In this document: one piece after another, positions 12,421 to 22,738 of the stretch | Position numbering within the stretch: the stretch's first letter is position 1 | How the letters are laid out: the number at the start of each line of letters is the position of its first letter | Program-made: the position numbers and the translations under genes | DNA from: Zygaena filipendulae | Taxonomy: Eukaryota > Arthropoda > Insecta > Lepidoptera > Zygaenidae | Reading direction: 5' to 3' | DNA: 64,000 nucleotides | Assembly: GCA_907165275.2 (NCBI GenBank) | Contig: OU015655.1 | Coordinates: 5,902,501 to 5,966,500, forward strand | Notes under the pieces: model-generated | What the model saw: the letters and a program-made list of their open reading frames with translations, nothing else | Told to the model about the DNA's origin: nothing | Database searches by the model: none

Positions 12421-12736
12421 ATGTTGACTAATTTTTTTTTATTAGTCCGTCTTGTAGGTTATTAATAAATATTGGACAAATATTTTTCTTTTTTTACGTA
12501 ATCAAAAAATAACGGCGATATATTGAGTTGAAATTTCGCGTGACGTCACTCTTCTTACAGTTTGTATGGCGGTTTTAGCGGTTAGTGACGTCACGACCCC
12601 CTCACCCTAAACTTAAATGCGCTTTATCTCTGTATATTTTAATTTATTTTAAAAAGCAAAAATACGTATCTATTGTTTTTTTTATTTTCTAACTGACGGA
12701 CTAATTAGAATTTTGATTTTCAAAAGTAGTCAACAT
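12421..12736. mobile_element. 316-bp MITE, ends ATGTTGACTA
   Basis: Inverted termini ATGTTGACTA (12421-12430) and TAGTCAACAT (12727-12736) enclose a second inverted pair, TTAGTCCGTC / GACGGACTAA. The interior contains TGACGTCAC twice. A diverged copy is at 5795-6085. Confidence 0.65.
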
Positions 12737-12900
12737 CGCCATTCTCTCTCAAAAACCAACTTTTTTCTTGGAAAACAAAATGGCTGCTGAACGGTGGTGA
12801 AAATATCGAATAAATAACGCGACAGGCGTTCACTCGCAACAACCTCCACCAGTCAAAAATCTATAATAATATTATAACCTACCTCATTATTTTTGTGATG

Positions 12901-13453
12901 CATTGGCTGCTCGGGAGACACTCGGCGTTACCAGTGCACAACAAACTACTGCTGTACAAACAAGTCATATGACCGATATAGACTTACGGTATCCAGCTGT
13001 GGGTGATATACAACGCTTTCAGAACAAAGTACTCAGAGGTGTTGTAAACGCGCCTTGGTACCTACATAAGAAACGAAGACCCCCATCGGGACCTCGGAGT
13101 GGAATCTGTTGGCGACACTATCAAAAAAATGCCGAAGCTCACGAGCACGGACTTCGTCACCATGTGAACGTCGAGGCCATCCAGCTCCTCGACAACACAA
13201 ATATAAAACGAAGACTAAAAAAGACAAAACCTTTTGAGTTAGTTTAGTGTATAGTGATAGTGTATTTAGTGTTGTGAGTACTATATCCAAAGAACACAAG
13301 AACAAAGTATCTTCCCCTTAATAGAGACAATAAGAAAAGTGTTATTGGACACATTCTCAGCATAGTCTTGTTTAGAAGTTTAGGTCAAATTTAAAATACT
13401 TATTAGTCATTACTAGATTGGTTAGATTGTACCTATTTTAATGATTTACCTCC
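12901..13453 (+). pseudogene. 5'-truncated jockey-type LINE, 3' end
   Basis: The frame at 12903-13247 reads LGVTSAQQTTAVQTS, then IQRFQNKVLRGVVNAPWYL, and ends NIKRRLKKTKPFELV. This is the C-terminal tail after the reverse transcriptase of a jockey-clade retrotransposon. The same tail and the same 3' untranslated region recur in inverted orientation at 50197-51189. Both copies share the terminal AATGATTTACCT. 5' truncation is usual for LINEs. It is not a host gene. Confidence 0.8.
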
Positions 13454-14132
13454 TCGAGTATATCATTCAGGAAAAAAAAATATTTTTGTGAAAATTTGCC
13501 AGAGAAGACCAAGTTGAAAAAAGTTCCACTCAATGAGAACGTGGCACCTCATCAGAGGAAAACTACGTAATATATGTGTTCTAAATTGAGAAATTAATGG
13601 TAAACTATAAATCAACAATAAAGTATAGACGTGTTTAAACCTATAAGTACTTTAACAGTAACAGTGTTATTTTATTATTAACTCGTTTTCCTTTTAAGGT
13701 ATTATATACTTTTGCTCGTACGAAACGGTACTTTCCATCAGTTTACCTAGATAGATAGAAGCACGTAAAGATAAGCGAAGGTAAAGACGGCACTAAACTC
13801 GACATTACCTAAGTGAAGCCACATGGAGGTTCGTCATTTCCTGCCTTACTCATGCCATCGAGCTTTCATGGAATTAGGTATCGCTATGTGATGGAGAAAA
13901 CGTTTGAATCACCAACAAAATGAAGTGAAAACATATAAAATACTTAAAACTAGCAGTAGGTACCTACTTTCATTGATTTACAAAAATGTAATTTCATGCA
14001 CATTTCAAGTAATCAAAGCAAGTACACCATTTTAATTTGTAAAGTAGGTAGGTACCAATTTTAGCAGGCATTTTTTGATGGTTGGATGTGTCTTGGGTTT
14101 TTAGTGTCATGAAATTATAGTCTTTATTGTAT
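13454..14132. other. Intergenic DNA, no gene seen
   Basis: AT-rich sequence without a supported exon or recognisable repeat end. Confidence 0.5.
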
Positions 14133-14230
14133 AACTAGCTGGCACTACCGGGGATTTACCCTCGTTAATTTCAGAGTTTCCGCAAGAATTCCGGTATAAA
14201 AAGTACTCAGTGTCCTTTCCTGTACCTAAT
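14133..14230 (+). repeat. SINE-like repeat, head fragment
   Basis: A diverged head (CTAGCTGGCACTACCGGGGAT, TTTCCGCAAGAATTCCGGTA, AAAAAGTACTCAGTGTCCTT) that loses similarity after about 100 bases. Confidence 0.6.
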
Positions 14231-14519
14231 ACGTGAAAGCAAAACCAGCAAACAAACTCATATTCGTATTTCAAATATGTATCTATCAGTAAGGATTTTC
14301 TCATATTTAATATCACCTGCATAAGTTGTGCGCCACCTGCAAACCTTGAATAAGTGGGTCGACTGGAGATACATCGGTTTCGTGCCTGAAAAACTTGGAT
14401 ATTATGCATCATTCATACATCTAGCATTTATTATGTACATACCAACATCTAGTTTCATGACGCAAACGAGTGTTATATACAGTTAGGTATATAGTCTAAT
14501 ATACTGCTTTATAACCAAA

Positions 14520-14860
14520 TCACCGCATAAATATTCATGGGTCATCCCCTTGCGTCTGCGCTGGGGGGATGAACAATATTTAATAATAAAAACTTATTAG
14601 CCGCATTGCATGTCTGTCTTTCCGTGACCGGGCAGTTTTACACCTGGCCAGATGGGGAGATAGTAGGCCGCGGGGGGTGCGCGGGGGGAAGACCTCGGGG
14701 GTGTTATAGGGATAATGGTCTAAAGAGGTGGCATCGGGGGGCGAAGGAACCGTTTGTCAGCGGTCAACTATTAATGAATGTGCCCATTATGTTTATTATG
14801 CCTGCTGAGCAGTTTTGGGTAATGCTTGTAAGTCATCGTTTTATAAATTAACTGTCGTGA
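14520..14860. other. GC-rich island with G-quadruplex pattern
   Basis: G runs of 6, 6, 5 and 3 lie within 14672-14711, with another G6 near 14735. The 81-codon frame at 14606-14851 has no recognised family. The nature of this island is unknown; it may be regulatory. Confidence 0.35.
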
Positions 14861-15002
14861 CTAGTTGACTGCTGTGTACTGTATAAAGGTGTTTATTATC
14901 GGTAGACGTTGAACGGCGCTGATCAATTTGTTACTCGACGTTCACATTCACAGCAATAATTCTAGAGTACCTACTTACCAATTGTTTTTACTATATTTAA
15001 GT

Positions 15003-15192
15003 ACTAGCTGTACCCCGCGGTTTCACCCGCGATAATTTCGGAGTTTCCGCGGGAATTCCGGGATAAAAAGAACCCTATGTCCTTCTCTGTACCTGTGACA
15101 ACGTGCATGCAAAACTTCATGATGATCGATTGAGCCGTTAAGGCGTGAAAGCGTAACAAACAAACAAACTCACTTTCACATTTATAATAGTA
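15003..15192 (+). repeat. SINE-like CCCGCGG repeat, near full length
   Basis: It runs from CTAGCTGTACCCCGCGGTTTC through TTTCCGCGGGAATTCCGGGA, ATGATCGATTGAGCCGTTAA and AACAAACAAACTCACTTTC to the tail CATTTATAATAGTA. It is a good representative of the common subtype. Confidence 0.85.
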
Positions 15193-15199
15193 CCTAAGT

Positions 15200-17084
15200 T
15201 TTATGTAGATACTTGTATCAGAAAAATATGCACCGGAGGAGCATCACATCGTAGTCTATTATTACTTACTACTACTACTAGAGACATCTTGTTATAATAA
15301 TTTCTTTACATAATATGAAATTAATACTTTCCTATTCTGTCGTGCACCCGCGCACGATGGGTACTATTAAATTCTTTAGAATAACATAATACTAATTAAT
15401 GGTGACTCCATTAGTTTTATAACCGATCGTCGATCACGAGGTCAAAAACCATGATTATCACGTGCCATAGTTTATAAATTTAACTCCATTTTTTATAATA
15501 ATGAATGAATTAGATCCATAGCGGTAGGGTCGCGGTCGCGTGCTGGTCACACGTCCCTTGCACGTTCCCGGCTCGTTCCCTGCCCATTATCTCATTACAA
15601 AGTCGTGATGCAACAAACATTGTGTGAAGGGCAAGTTTAACATTCTAATTTAATAGTGCTTGGGGTTGTGTCGATTCACAAATGTGTCAATAAGGGGGGT
15701 AGGTAGCCGTAGGATGGGTAAACACTAAACATATAGTTCAATAAAAACCAATAAAACATTGAGTAATAAAATTGTGAAACATATTTTTACCCACCAGTCT
15801 TCTTAGGTATGTACCTACCTACTACGATTAACGAATTAGATAAAATTCATAGCATTTTTCCAATAGGAAATAAAGGTAAAAATGATTGTCCAAATTTATA
15901 GTTAAGTATGTACGTTATGTACGTTTCTACAAAGCCAGCCAGCAAAGCAATGTTCAGCAGTAAACACCAACTAAGTACGATGTAAAAAGTATTCATTACT
16001 AAAAACAATTAGCAACCAAAGAAGCGGCACGGCAACAATCTGACAAGAAGGGTGTCGCTGCCCGCCGGCTGCTATATCTACATATAGTTGATAATTAGCT
16101 AATGGAACGGCATCACCGCTTGCCCTCTGCCTCGCGCCACAATCCGCCCCCGCGACGCTCCGTAATGGATTGTGGCACGCGCCATGACCATCTTACTATG
16201 AGTTTACATCCCAAATGGCTTTTAGAGACAAAAATAAAGGTGATAAAGCGGTAATTCTTTAGGCGGACAATGTACAATGTTTCGCTAAAGTGTAACGTGA
16301 TGGTACTCAAATGTCGCCCAGTACCTTTGTTGTGTTACCTATATACCACAAAAATAAAATAATATTGTAGTTAGTATTTTTTCTATTAAAATTTCTTAAA
16401 ATGCCTCACATGAAAATACATAGATGAATAATTCTCTACACATTGAACTAAACTACTTAAGTATTAATGGTATTTTTTACAAAATGCGCCTTGAAAATTG
16501 TGCTATGAATCCCTCTATATTAGTTTATCTATTTTAAAATTTAGAAAATTCCACCACCCGTCATGAATAACGTATCTAACGATTTGGGCGCGCTTGGATA
16601 CATTTTGTAGTTAACTGTTGCTAATCTAGCGTAATGTTTGGAAGGCTTGGATACTAATAAATGAGGGAGCTTTGTAACGCTTATCGTAACTTGATCACAA
16701 ACATCTTGCAGCACAATAAAGATTTTCTTTTCTTATATTAGTGGTGAGCCTGGGGAGTTGACCTCGGAACCCAATTGTTCACCATCTGAAATATGTTTTA
16801 TAGGTGAAATACTTTAGCTTTCAATCACTGAAAAATTATAACAGGTCCATTTGTTTCAGAGATTACCCTACATCCAAATATATAAACTTACAAATTTTAG
16901 CTAGTAGGTATTCATAATATTAGTGTGGATTCATTTCAAAAACACTAAGTACTACGTATACACCTATTTCATAACCGGGTACAATTCATGTGATGGGTTA
17001 ACCATATTAAAGGAATCATCACTTTTATAGGTGGCTGCAATAAAAAACACATAAACTATCGCGAGACACAAATTGAATGTAACT
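15200..17084. other. Intergenic DNA with GC-richer patches
   Basis: No gene is supported. Patches at about 15520-15600 and 16020-16200 are GC-richer than the surroundings and might be conserved noncoding elements of the downstream developmental gene. No conservation data are available here. Confidence 0.35.
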
Positions 17085-17092
17085 GTTGGGAT

Positions 17093-17821
17093 CTCAGACG
17101 AAATAAAAACTCAAGACGGAGCGGTGTCAACAAAAAAGTGAAGCCGGTTTCGTAAACATGTGGGCATTTAGTGAGTGTTGCCGTGCAGTGAAAACTTATT
17201 ACCCAAAATTGTCTTAGTTCTAGAAGGATGAATGTATAAGTAAATAGATAAGTTAGTATTTTTTTAAGTTGTATATTGTATATCTCGGTTGTATATTCGA
17301 GAACCTTAAAAATATAGGTTTCGAAGTGATGATAAAACATGGAAAATAAAAATTAACGCCTATTTACACTTACATTAACTTTATTTAGAAGTTAAATTAG
17401 AAGTTAAAAGCAAAATAGGTAACTGGCAAATTAACGTGTTACATTACGTTCCACGTCACATTAACTTACCCAATGAAAGGGGACTATTGTGATGCTCAGA
17501 AGTTGTGGAGGTTTTGTGTTCCAAGTTGTCATAAATTAATAAAATTTATATTTTATTAAAAATGTGGTTCTATCCTGCTTTTATTTTTCGAAAATTGGTT
17601 TTACCCTTTCACTGCACAATTCGGCATTTTTTCTTTAAAAATTAGGAATTATTACATGATTGACACTCCGCGCGCCGGAATAGCTTGACTGACAAGGTAA
17701 GGCGTAGTTTCGTTATAATATGTGTGTGCGTGTAACTGTGCATGTACACGCCGAGGCGTAGTTTTATCGGCTTCACTTTTTTGTTCACAGCGCTCCGTCT
17801 TGACTTTTTATTTCGTCTGAG
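17093..17821. mobile_element. Nonautonomous DNA transposon, 8-bp TSD (hAT-like), copy 1
   Basis: A 729-bp element with inverted ends CTCAGACGAAATAAAAACTC ... and the complement finishing TATTTCGTCTGAG. Similarity of the ends extends about 50 bp (GACGGAGCG, GTCAACAAAAAAGTGAAGCCG). A perfect direct repeat GTTGGGAT flanks it (17085-17092 and 17822-17829). Eight-base duplications are typical of the hAT, P and Merlin superfamilies. hAT is the likeliest, but no transposase is present to prove it. A second copy lies at 31642-33321. Confidence 0.85.
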
Positions 17822-17829
17822 GTTGGGAT

Positions 17830-18711
17830 GGCTTTATCCGAACCGAATCAATATAGATGTTGAAACTTGTGATCACGCAACATGAGCTATGTTGATTTAT
17901 GTTGGATGCAGTATCTAATAAAACACAAGATCACGGTTGAACTAAGATAACTAATAACAATAACTCATAATAATAACAAAGTTAATATTGCACATGGGCG
18001 CAGCCAGGGGAGGGATTTTAATTTTTTCGAAATGTTTGAAATATTTTGAAATTACGAGAATGCACTGCTTTTTTTATCCCTCGCCGACATAAATGTCCGA
18101 CAAAAAATCACATTTTAATTAATTAATGCACATTTTTGTTGTTTTATTTTCTTGACAACCCCCCCCCCCCCCCCCCCCCCCTTAATATTAAAACTCGGCT
18201 ACACTCGTGATCGTGCATGAAATATTGTAATACATATATGAATGTAAAATGTCTTAAACGTTCAAGAACGGTGTTAAATCTATTCATCATTTTGTGACAG
18301 AATGGAAACGAGCGTAATCTTCTACAATGCGAGTTATTTTATAAGCACCCCGCCGTCGTCGGATAGGAATGGGCGCTCGTCACCTGCGCCGGCGCTGCCC
18401 GCGGCCCGGGCGTGGGCCGCGCAGCATTGTATGCAAATTAACAATCCCTCCGCTGATCACTCTCATCGCATCGGCCACGAGACGCGGAGAAATTTTATAT
18501 TGTGCATTGCATAATAACCGTGTGTTGAATTGTGCGCACTCGAAAAATATTTGTAGAATATATATTATTGTATGCGTAACTATCTTTTTCCATAATTGAA
18601 ACATTAAGACTGTATCTAAAACGAAAATACACGTACGTTGCTAAGGGAAAACCAGCAAACAGATTAATCAATGTTGGACAATTGAAAAGTTTTCTTTAAC
18701 TTAGTCTGAAC
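17830..18711. other. Intergenic DNA with poly-C tract and GC-rich octamer island
   Basis: An uninterrupted run of 23 C lies at 18159-18181. A GC-rich island at 18340-18490 contains ATGCAAAT (18431-18438), the consensus octamer of POU-domain proteins. No gene is supported, although a 70-codon frame crosses the island. Confidence 0.45.
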
Positions 18712-18876
18712 TAGCTGTGCCCGTTTTCACCCGCGGTAATTTCGGAGTTCCCGCGGGAATTCCACGATAAAAGGTCCTTCTCAGTACCCCTGACAACGTG
18801 TATGCCAAATTTCATCCAAATCCGTTCAGCCGTTTGATTGATTAACAAACATCCAAACATCCACACTTAGTAGGAT
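18712..18876 (+). repeat. SINE-like CCCGCGG repeat
   Basis: CTAGCTGTGCCCGTTTTCACC, TTCCCGCGGGAATTCCACGA, GCCAAATTTCATCCAAATCC and a tail ending CTTAGTAGGAT. The C-rich head carries a small deletion. Confidence 0.8.
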
Positions 18877-18879
18877 GAA

Positions 18880-20337
18880 CTGATCATTATACTAACTCCT
18901 GAAGGTATCCTCAAAAATTCACAATACATTTATACGATTTTCATACTTTTTTTACATATGTATATTATGTATATTATTGTGTAAGTGAATTAATGATGTT
19001 AAAAAACCTTTATAGGTTAATTTAAACACCATTTCATATTTCCTTTTTTTCTACAAATGTTTTAGGATTTCGTACCTCAAAACAAAATTTTAACAAAAAA
19101 AATTAAAACCGACTTCCAAAAACACAAAACCAAAAATCTAAAAATGAAAATCAATAAATAACAAAATACCGATTTAATTCAAAAGAAAAAACACACGTAA
19201 TATTATTATTGGTTTGTGCTACCACAGATCGGTTTGAATTCGGTGACATTCTCATAAATGGAATAGGCGGTCGAATGCGCTCCTGCCTCCTCGAGATATG
19301 TTTACTTATCACTACTCATAACAATGATTAAATTTTTCAAACATAAATTCCATATAGTACATAATATCCAATAACATTCCTTTAAAGGTGGATGGAATTA
19401 TCGGCTTAGTCTTCTTAGCTAAATATGAATCTAACATCAGCATAGAGACTATGTTTTGTCACTGTATACTTAATTGTGGTAAGAAATCTTCGATACCAGT
19501 AAGAGACCACACAGCATGTTAAATAATACATTAGATATTATTTAGGTACCAGCACGATCGGAATCGATTCATTTTATAAACATACTAGATTCGAAATAAC
19601 TAACGAGTCTAACGACATATTTTCGTCAGGTTAGATAGTTATAGATTGGGATAGTATTTGATCGACATAGCATCAACGATGACAGAAGTATGAAAAAACA
19701 GAAACTTTCATCAAGAGCATAACCATCACTAATCAGTTGGGGCGCTGGAGAATACCCACAAACATTTGGGAGAATTTCTCAGAACCCAGTAGGTAGATAT
19801 CAAGGTAGGTAATTTAAGAACGTGGAGCCAGTGACTTTAATTTTGGTGCTTTGGATTCAATAATGCAGTACATAGAAACGAAGTACCTACACACATTTTG
19901 AATTAGTATAGTCAGAGCAAAATCCCAACTATACAGAGTAAATTATAATTACCTATGTAGAACCATTTTATAATTCAGATAATAGGCATGTTGACAGCAT
20001 TAAAGAATCAAAGATAAAATGGTTTTAGACAGAGAGAAGGTAATCACTACGAGTTTTAGAGAAAAATATATGTCAAAAGAACTCTTTAAAAGTCACTCAG
20101 TTTTCATCTAAACATTGTGATTAATAAGATTTTCATTAAAATAAAAGTATAAAATACTGCAATCGGCCATGTTTACTAAAACACCAATCACAGCGAATTA
20201 CGTCACAGTCTAGTTAACGCCGTGCATGTTACTTGAGACATAAGTCTAGATATTTTGTGTTATGCATTTCAATTGATTGCTGCATCATTTAATTAGTTGA
20301 ATTTGTGTTAAAATACAATATATAAGTATCATCAACG
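18880..20337. repeat. Intergenic DNA with ACCGACTTCC repeat fragment
   Basis: At about 19105-19260 the sequence AAAACCGACTTCCAAAAACA, then ACCGATTTAATTC and TGGTTTGTGCTACCAC, recurs inverted at 32185-32295 and 35290-35432. This marks another dispersed repeat family. No gene is seen. Confidence 0.5.
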
Positions 20338-20460
20338 ATGGAACAAGGTTTCATTAAGGCAAATAGCGCTAATTTGCCCAGAATTGATTTGTTGATGTTG
20401 GGAGAGTTTCTTGTATCAAACAACATCTGAGTTTCAAAATGTGAAAACTTCCTTGTTTAG
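20338..20460 (+). pseudogene. Fragment of a multicopy insect gene family (tentative)
   Basis: An ATG at 20338 opens MEQGFIKANSANLPRIDLLM and then LGEFLVSNN, and stops. In a shifted frame the next codons read SEFQNVKTSLFR. From memory this resembles the N-terminus of a multicopy insect family (an uncharacterised SWIM/YqaJ-type protein), often found as fragments. The frameshift and the lack of downstream homology suggest a broken copy. The family name is tentative. Confidence 0.3.
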
Positions 20461-20645
20461 ATAACATTATTATTAATCTTTAGTTTTAAGTGAAATATAT
20501 TCTGTGACGAAATTCAACATAATATATTAAACTTGCAGAAGCTAATTTAAGGAGATGTAGAGACAGAATGCAGGTGCGACTTTATGTTACACGCTGAGCT
20601 TCTTCAAGATTGTACTAAACTGTAAAAAACATCTTATTCCTTTAA

Positions 20646-20830
20646 TAGCTGTGCCCCGCAGTTTTACCCGCATGCAGTTTCGGAATTCCCGCAGGAACAA
20701 TTTGTTTCTACTTTTATCGTTACTCTATCTGCCAATGAAAGTCTCGTTAAAATCGGTCCAGCCGTTTTAGTGATTAGTCGAAATAAACAAACAGACAGAC
20801 AGACAGACAGATGGAGAAAAATCTATTAAT
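20646..20830 (+). repeat. SINE-like repeat with CAGA tail
   Basis: The head TAGCTGTGCCCCGCAGTTTT is followed by TTCCCGCAGGAAC, AAAATCGGTCCAGCCGTTTT and a (CAGA)n run. This subtype is shared with the inverted copy at 52200-52380. Confidence 0.75.
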
Positions 20831-20834
20831 CTAC

Positions 20835-21583
20835 AGAAAATACATCAAAGTGGTCTTCACAAAAATAGATTGGCGAATTCGTAACTACACCGCTGCTTTG
20901 CGAGCTTTAAGCACTTATTTCTCACTTTTTTCTTGTTAGGAACATAAACAGACAATTTATTAGGTGTTGCTATTGATGTGTTTTTGCAGATAGGGACCGC
21001 AGACCACTTGTAAACTTTGGGATTCATTTTTAAGACACGATAATATATTGTTGACTTTGTTCGTCGAGCATATACACAAAGCTATGTGAACTTAGGTGTG
21101 ACGTCACAAGCGAACGCCATGACACACGAGTGTTTTCGTGCACAATTCAAAGTTGATAAAATAAAATGCAATAATTTGCGTTGAAACTTAGTTTAATGCT
21201 GAAATAATGAGTTTTTCGGAAATAGTACACGTGTACCTGCATTATAAAAGGGAATAGTACACGTGTACCTGCATTTTAAGTAAACAAAATAAAAAATTTC
21301 ATAATAAATCCTAAAGTAAAACAAGGATCAACTAATATTAGTAAAGAATGAAACAAAGATATTTGAACCTTAGTACGAGGGTCCATTTATTGTTATAGAA
21401 GACATAGATACTGTAAATAAATAAACAAATAATAAATACGACAATAAGAATAGAACGAAGCCATATATTATCATATATCCATATATCTATTTTATCTAGA
21501 CATATTATAGGTATAATATAAAAATTAATCACCAAATGTGTGCTTTGCGCAAAACTTCGTAACAGGACAAGCATTTTATAAAA
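20835..21583. repeat. Intergenic DNA with duplicated E-box palindrome
   Basis: A 23-bp block AATAGTACACGTGTACCTGC(att) occurs at 21221-21243 and 21253-21275. Each copy has the 12-bp palindrome GTACACGTGTAC around a CACGTG E-box. No gene is supported nearby. Confidence 0.6.
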
Positions 21584-21878
21584 GAAGTTTGGAGTTCCTG
21601 CGGGAATTTCGAAATTTTCGAAACTCACGTGGGTTCGTCTCCGAAATGGTTGAACTACTTTTTTAGTTTTAATTAGCTAATGTTATAAGGAGTACGTTAG
21701 GCAACTTTAGAGTTCCTGCGGGAATTCCGAAACACACGGATGAATCTCCGCAATAGTTGAACTAATTTTGATCTGATAATTATCTGATGTTATAAGGAGA
21801 AATTTGGGCTACTTTGGAGTTCCTGCATGCGGGAATTCCGAAACTCAAGAGGGTCAAACGGCGGGGCACAGCTAATCC
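21584..21878 (-). repeat. SINE-like repeat, compound of three heads
   Basis: Three successive inverted heads are present (GAGTTCCTGCGGGAATTTCG, GAGTTCCTGCGGGAATTCCG and GAGTTCCTGCATGCGGGAATTCCG), each followed by a GTTGAAC/TTATAAGGAG segment. The monomers appear to have been tandemly duplicated or nested. Confidence 0.7.
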
Positions 21879-21879
21879 T

Positions 21880-22101
21880 ACTATCCTACTGTCCTACTAT
21901 CCTACTTAATGTACTTATGTAAATAAATGTGAAAGTGTGGATGTTTGTTACTCAATCACGCAAAATGGCTGAACGGATTTAGATGAAATTTGGCATGCAC
22001 GTTGTCAGGGGCACAGAAAAGGACGTAGGGTACTTTTTATCCCGGAATTCCCGCGGGAACTCCGAAATTACCGCGGGTGAAACCGCGGGACACAGCTAGT
22101 A
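21880..22101 (-). repeat. SINE-like CCCGCGG repeat, full length
   Basis: The inverted copy starts with ATCCTACTATCCTACTGTCC tail repeats, then AATGTGAAAGTGTGGATGTTT, GGAATTCCCGCGGGAACTCC and GGGTGAAACCGCGGGACACAGCTAGT. The expanded ATCCTACT tail is characteristic of SINE 3' ends. Confidence 0.85.
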
Positions 22102-22738
22102 ACTAACAAATAAGAATTTAATAATTTTAAGAATTTCAATTTATATAAAACTAAATGTATATTTTATTATTTTTTACCCCCGGAGGTGAAGTAGTGTGAG
22201 ATAGTATGTATGTTATCCACATATAAATTAAACATGCATTTATCCAATGCGATTGTTTCTTTTCCTCTTGCCTTACGATGTCCCTACAGTGTAGATATAT
22301 ATTATGTAGATCACACAACATGAAAAAGAACAGCAAAAAGATTGGCAAAATATGAATGTAAAACTATAAAGAAACGTAAATATAACTAAAACAAAAGCCG
22401 CTAAGCAATCGTTTGGCGCAGTTGATCGTCAGACAATGTCGCAAGTCGGAACGATGTCGTGGCTTCGATTACCGCAACGTATGCTTCGTTATTTTTTGAT
22501 ATCTCAGTGGTATTAGCTGACGTTCATTTACGCCGAATCTTCCTTGACGCCGAACGTTCCCTTTTATGTCGAAACTTTTACTAGTTAGAACGTATACAAG
22601 GCAACTGATGATGAGTACTATAAACTTTCATATTAGAGTATAGGTATGATATTTTAAGCTGAGCATTTCGCCGATATTCGATGTGAGTTGAAATGAGAAC
22701 AAAATATGTATAAAGCTGCCTTTTCTTTTAATTTCCAG

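Noticed and set aside
12903..13247. 114-codon frame as a host gene
   Set aside because: The same sequence with the same 3' UTR occurs at 50399-50644, next to a reverse transcriptase fragment.
14606..14851. 81-codon frame in the G-rich island as a gene
   Set aside because: No homology or splice structure, and the composition is explained by the G runs.
21880..22101. Regularly recurring CCCGCGG repeats as a CRISPR-like array
   Set aside because: They are dispersed, variable in length and orientation, and have SINE-like tails and a retroposition target duplication.
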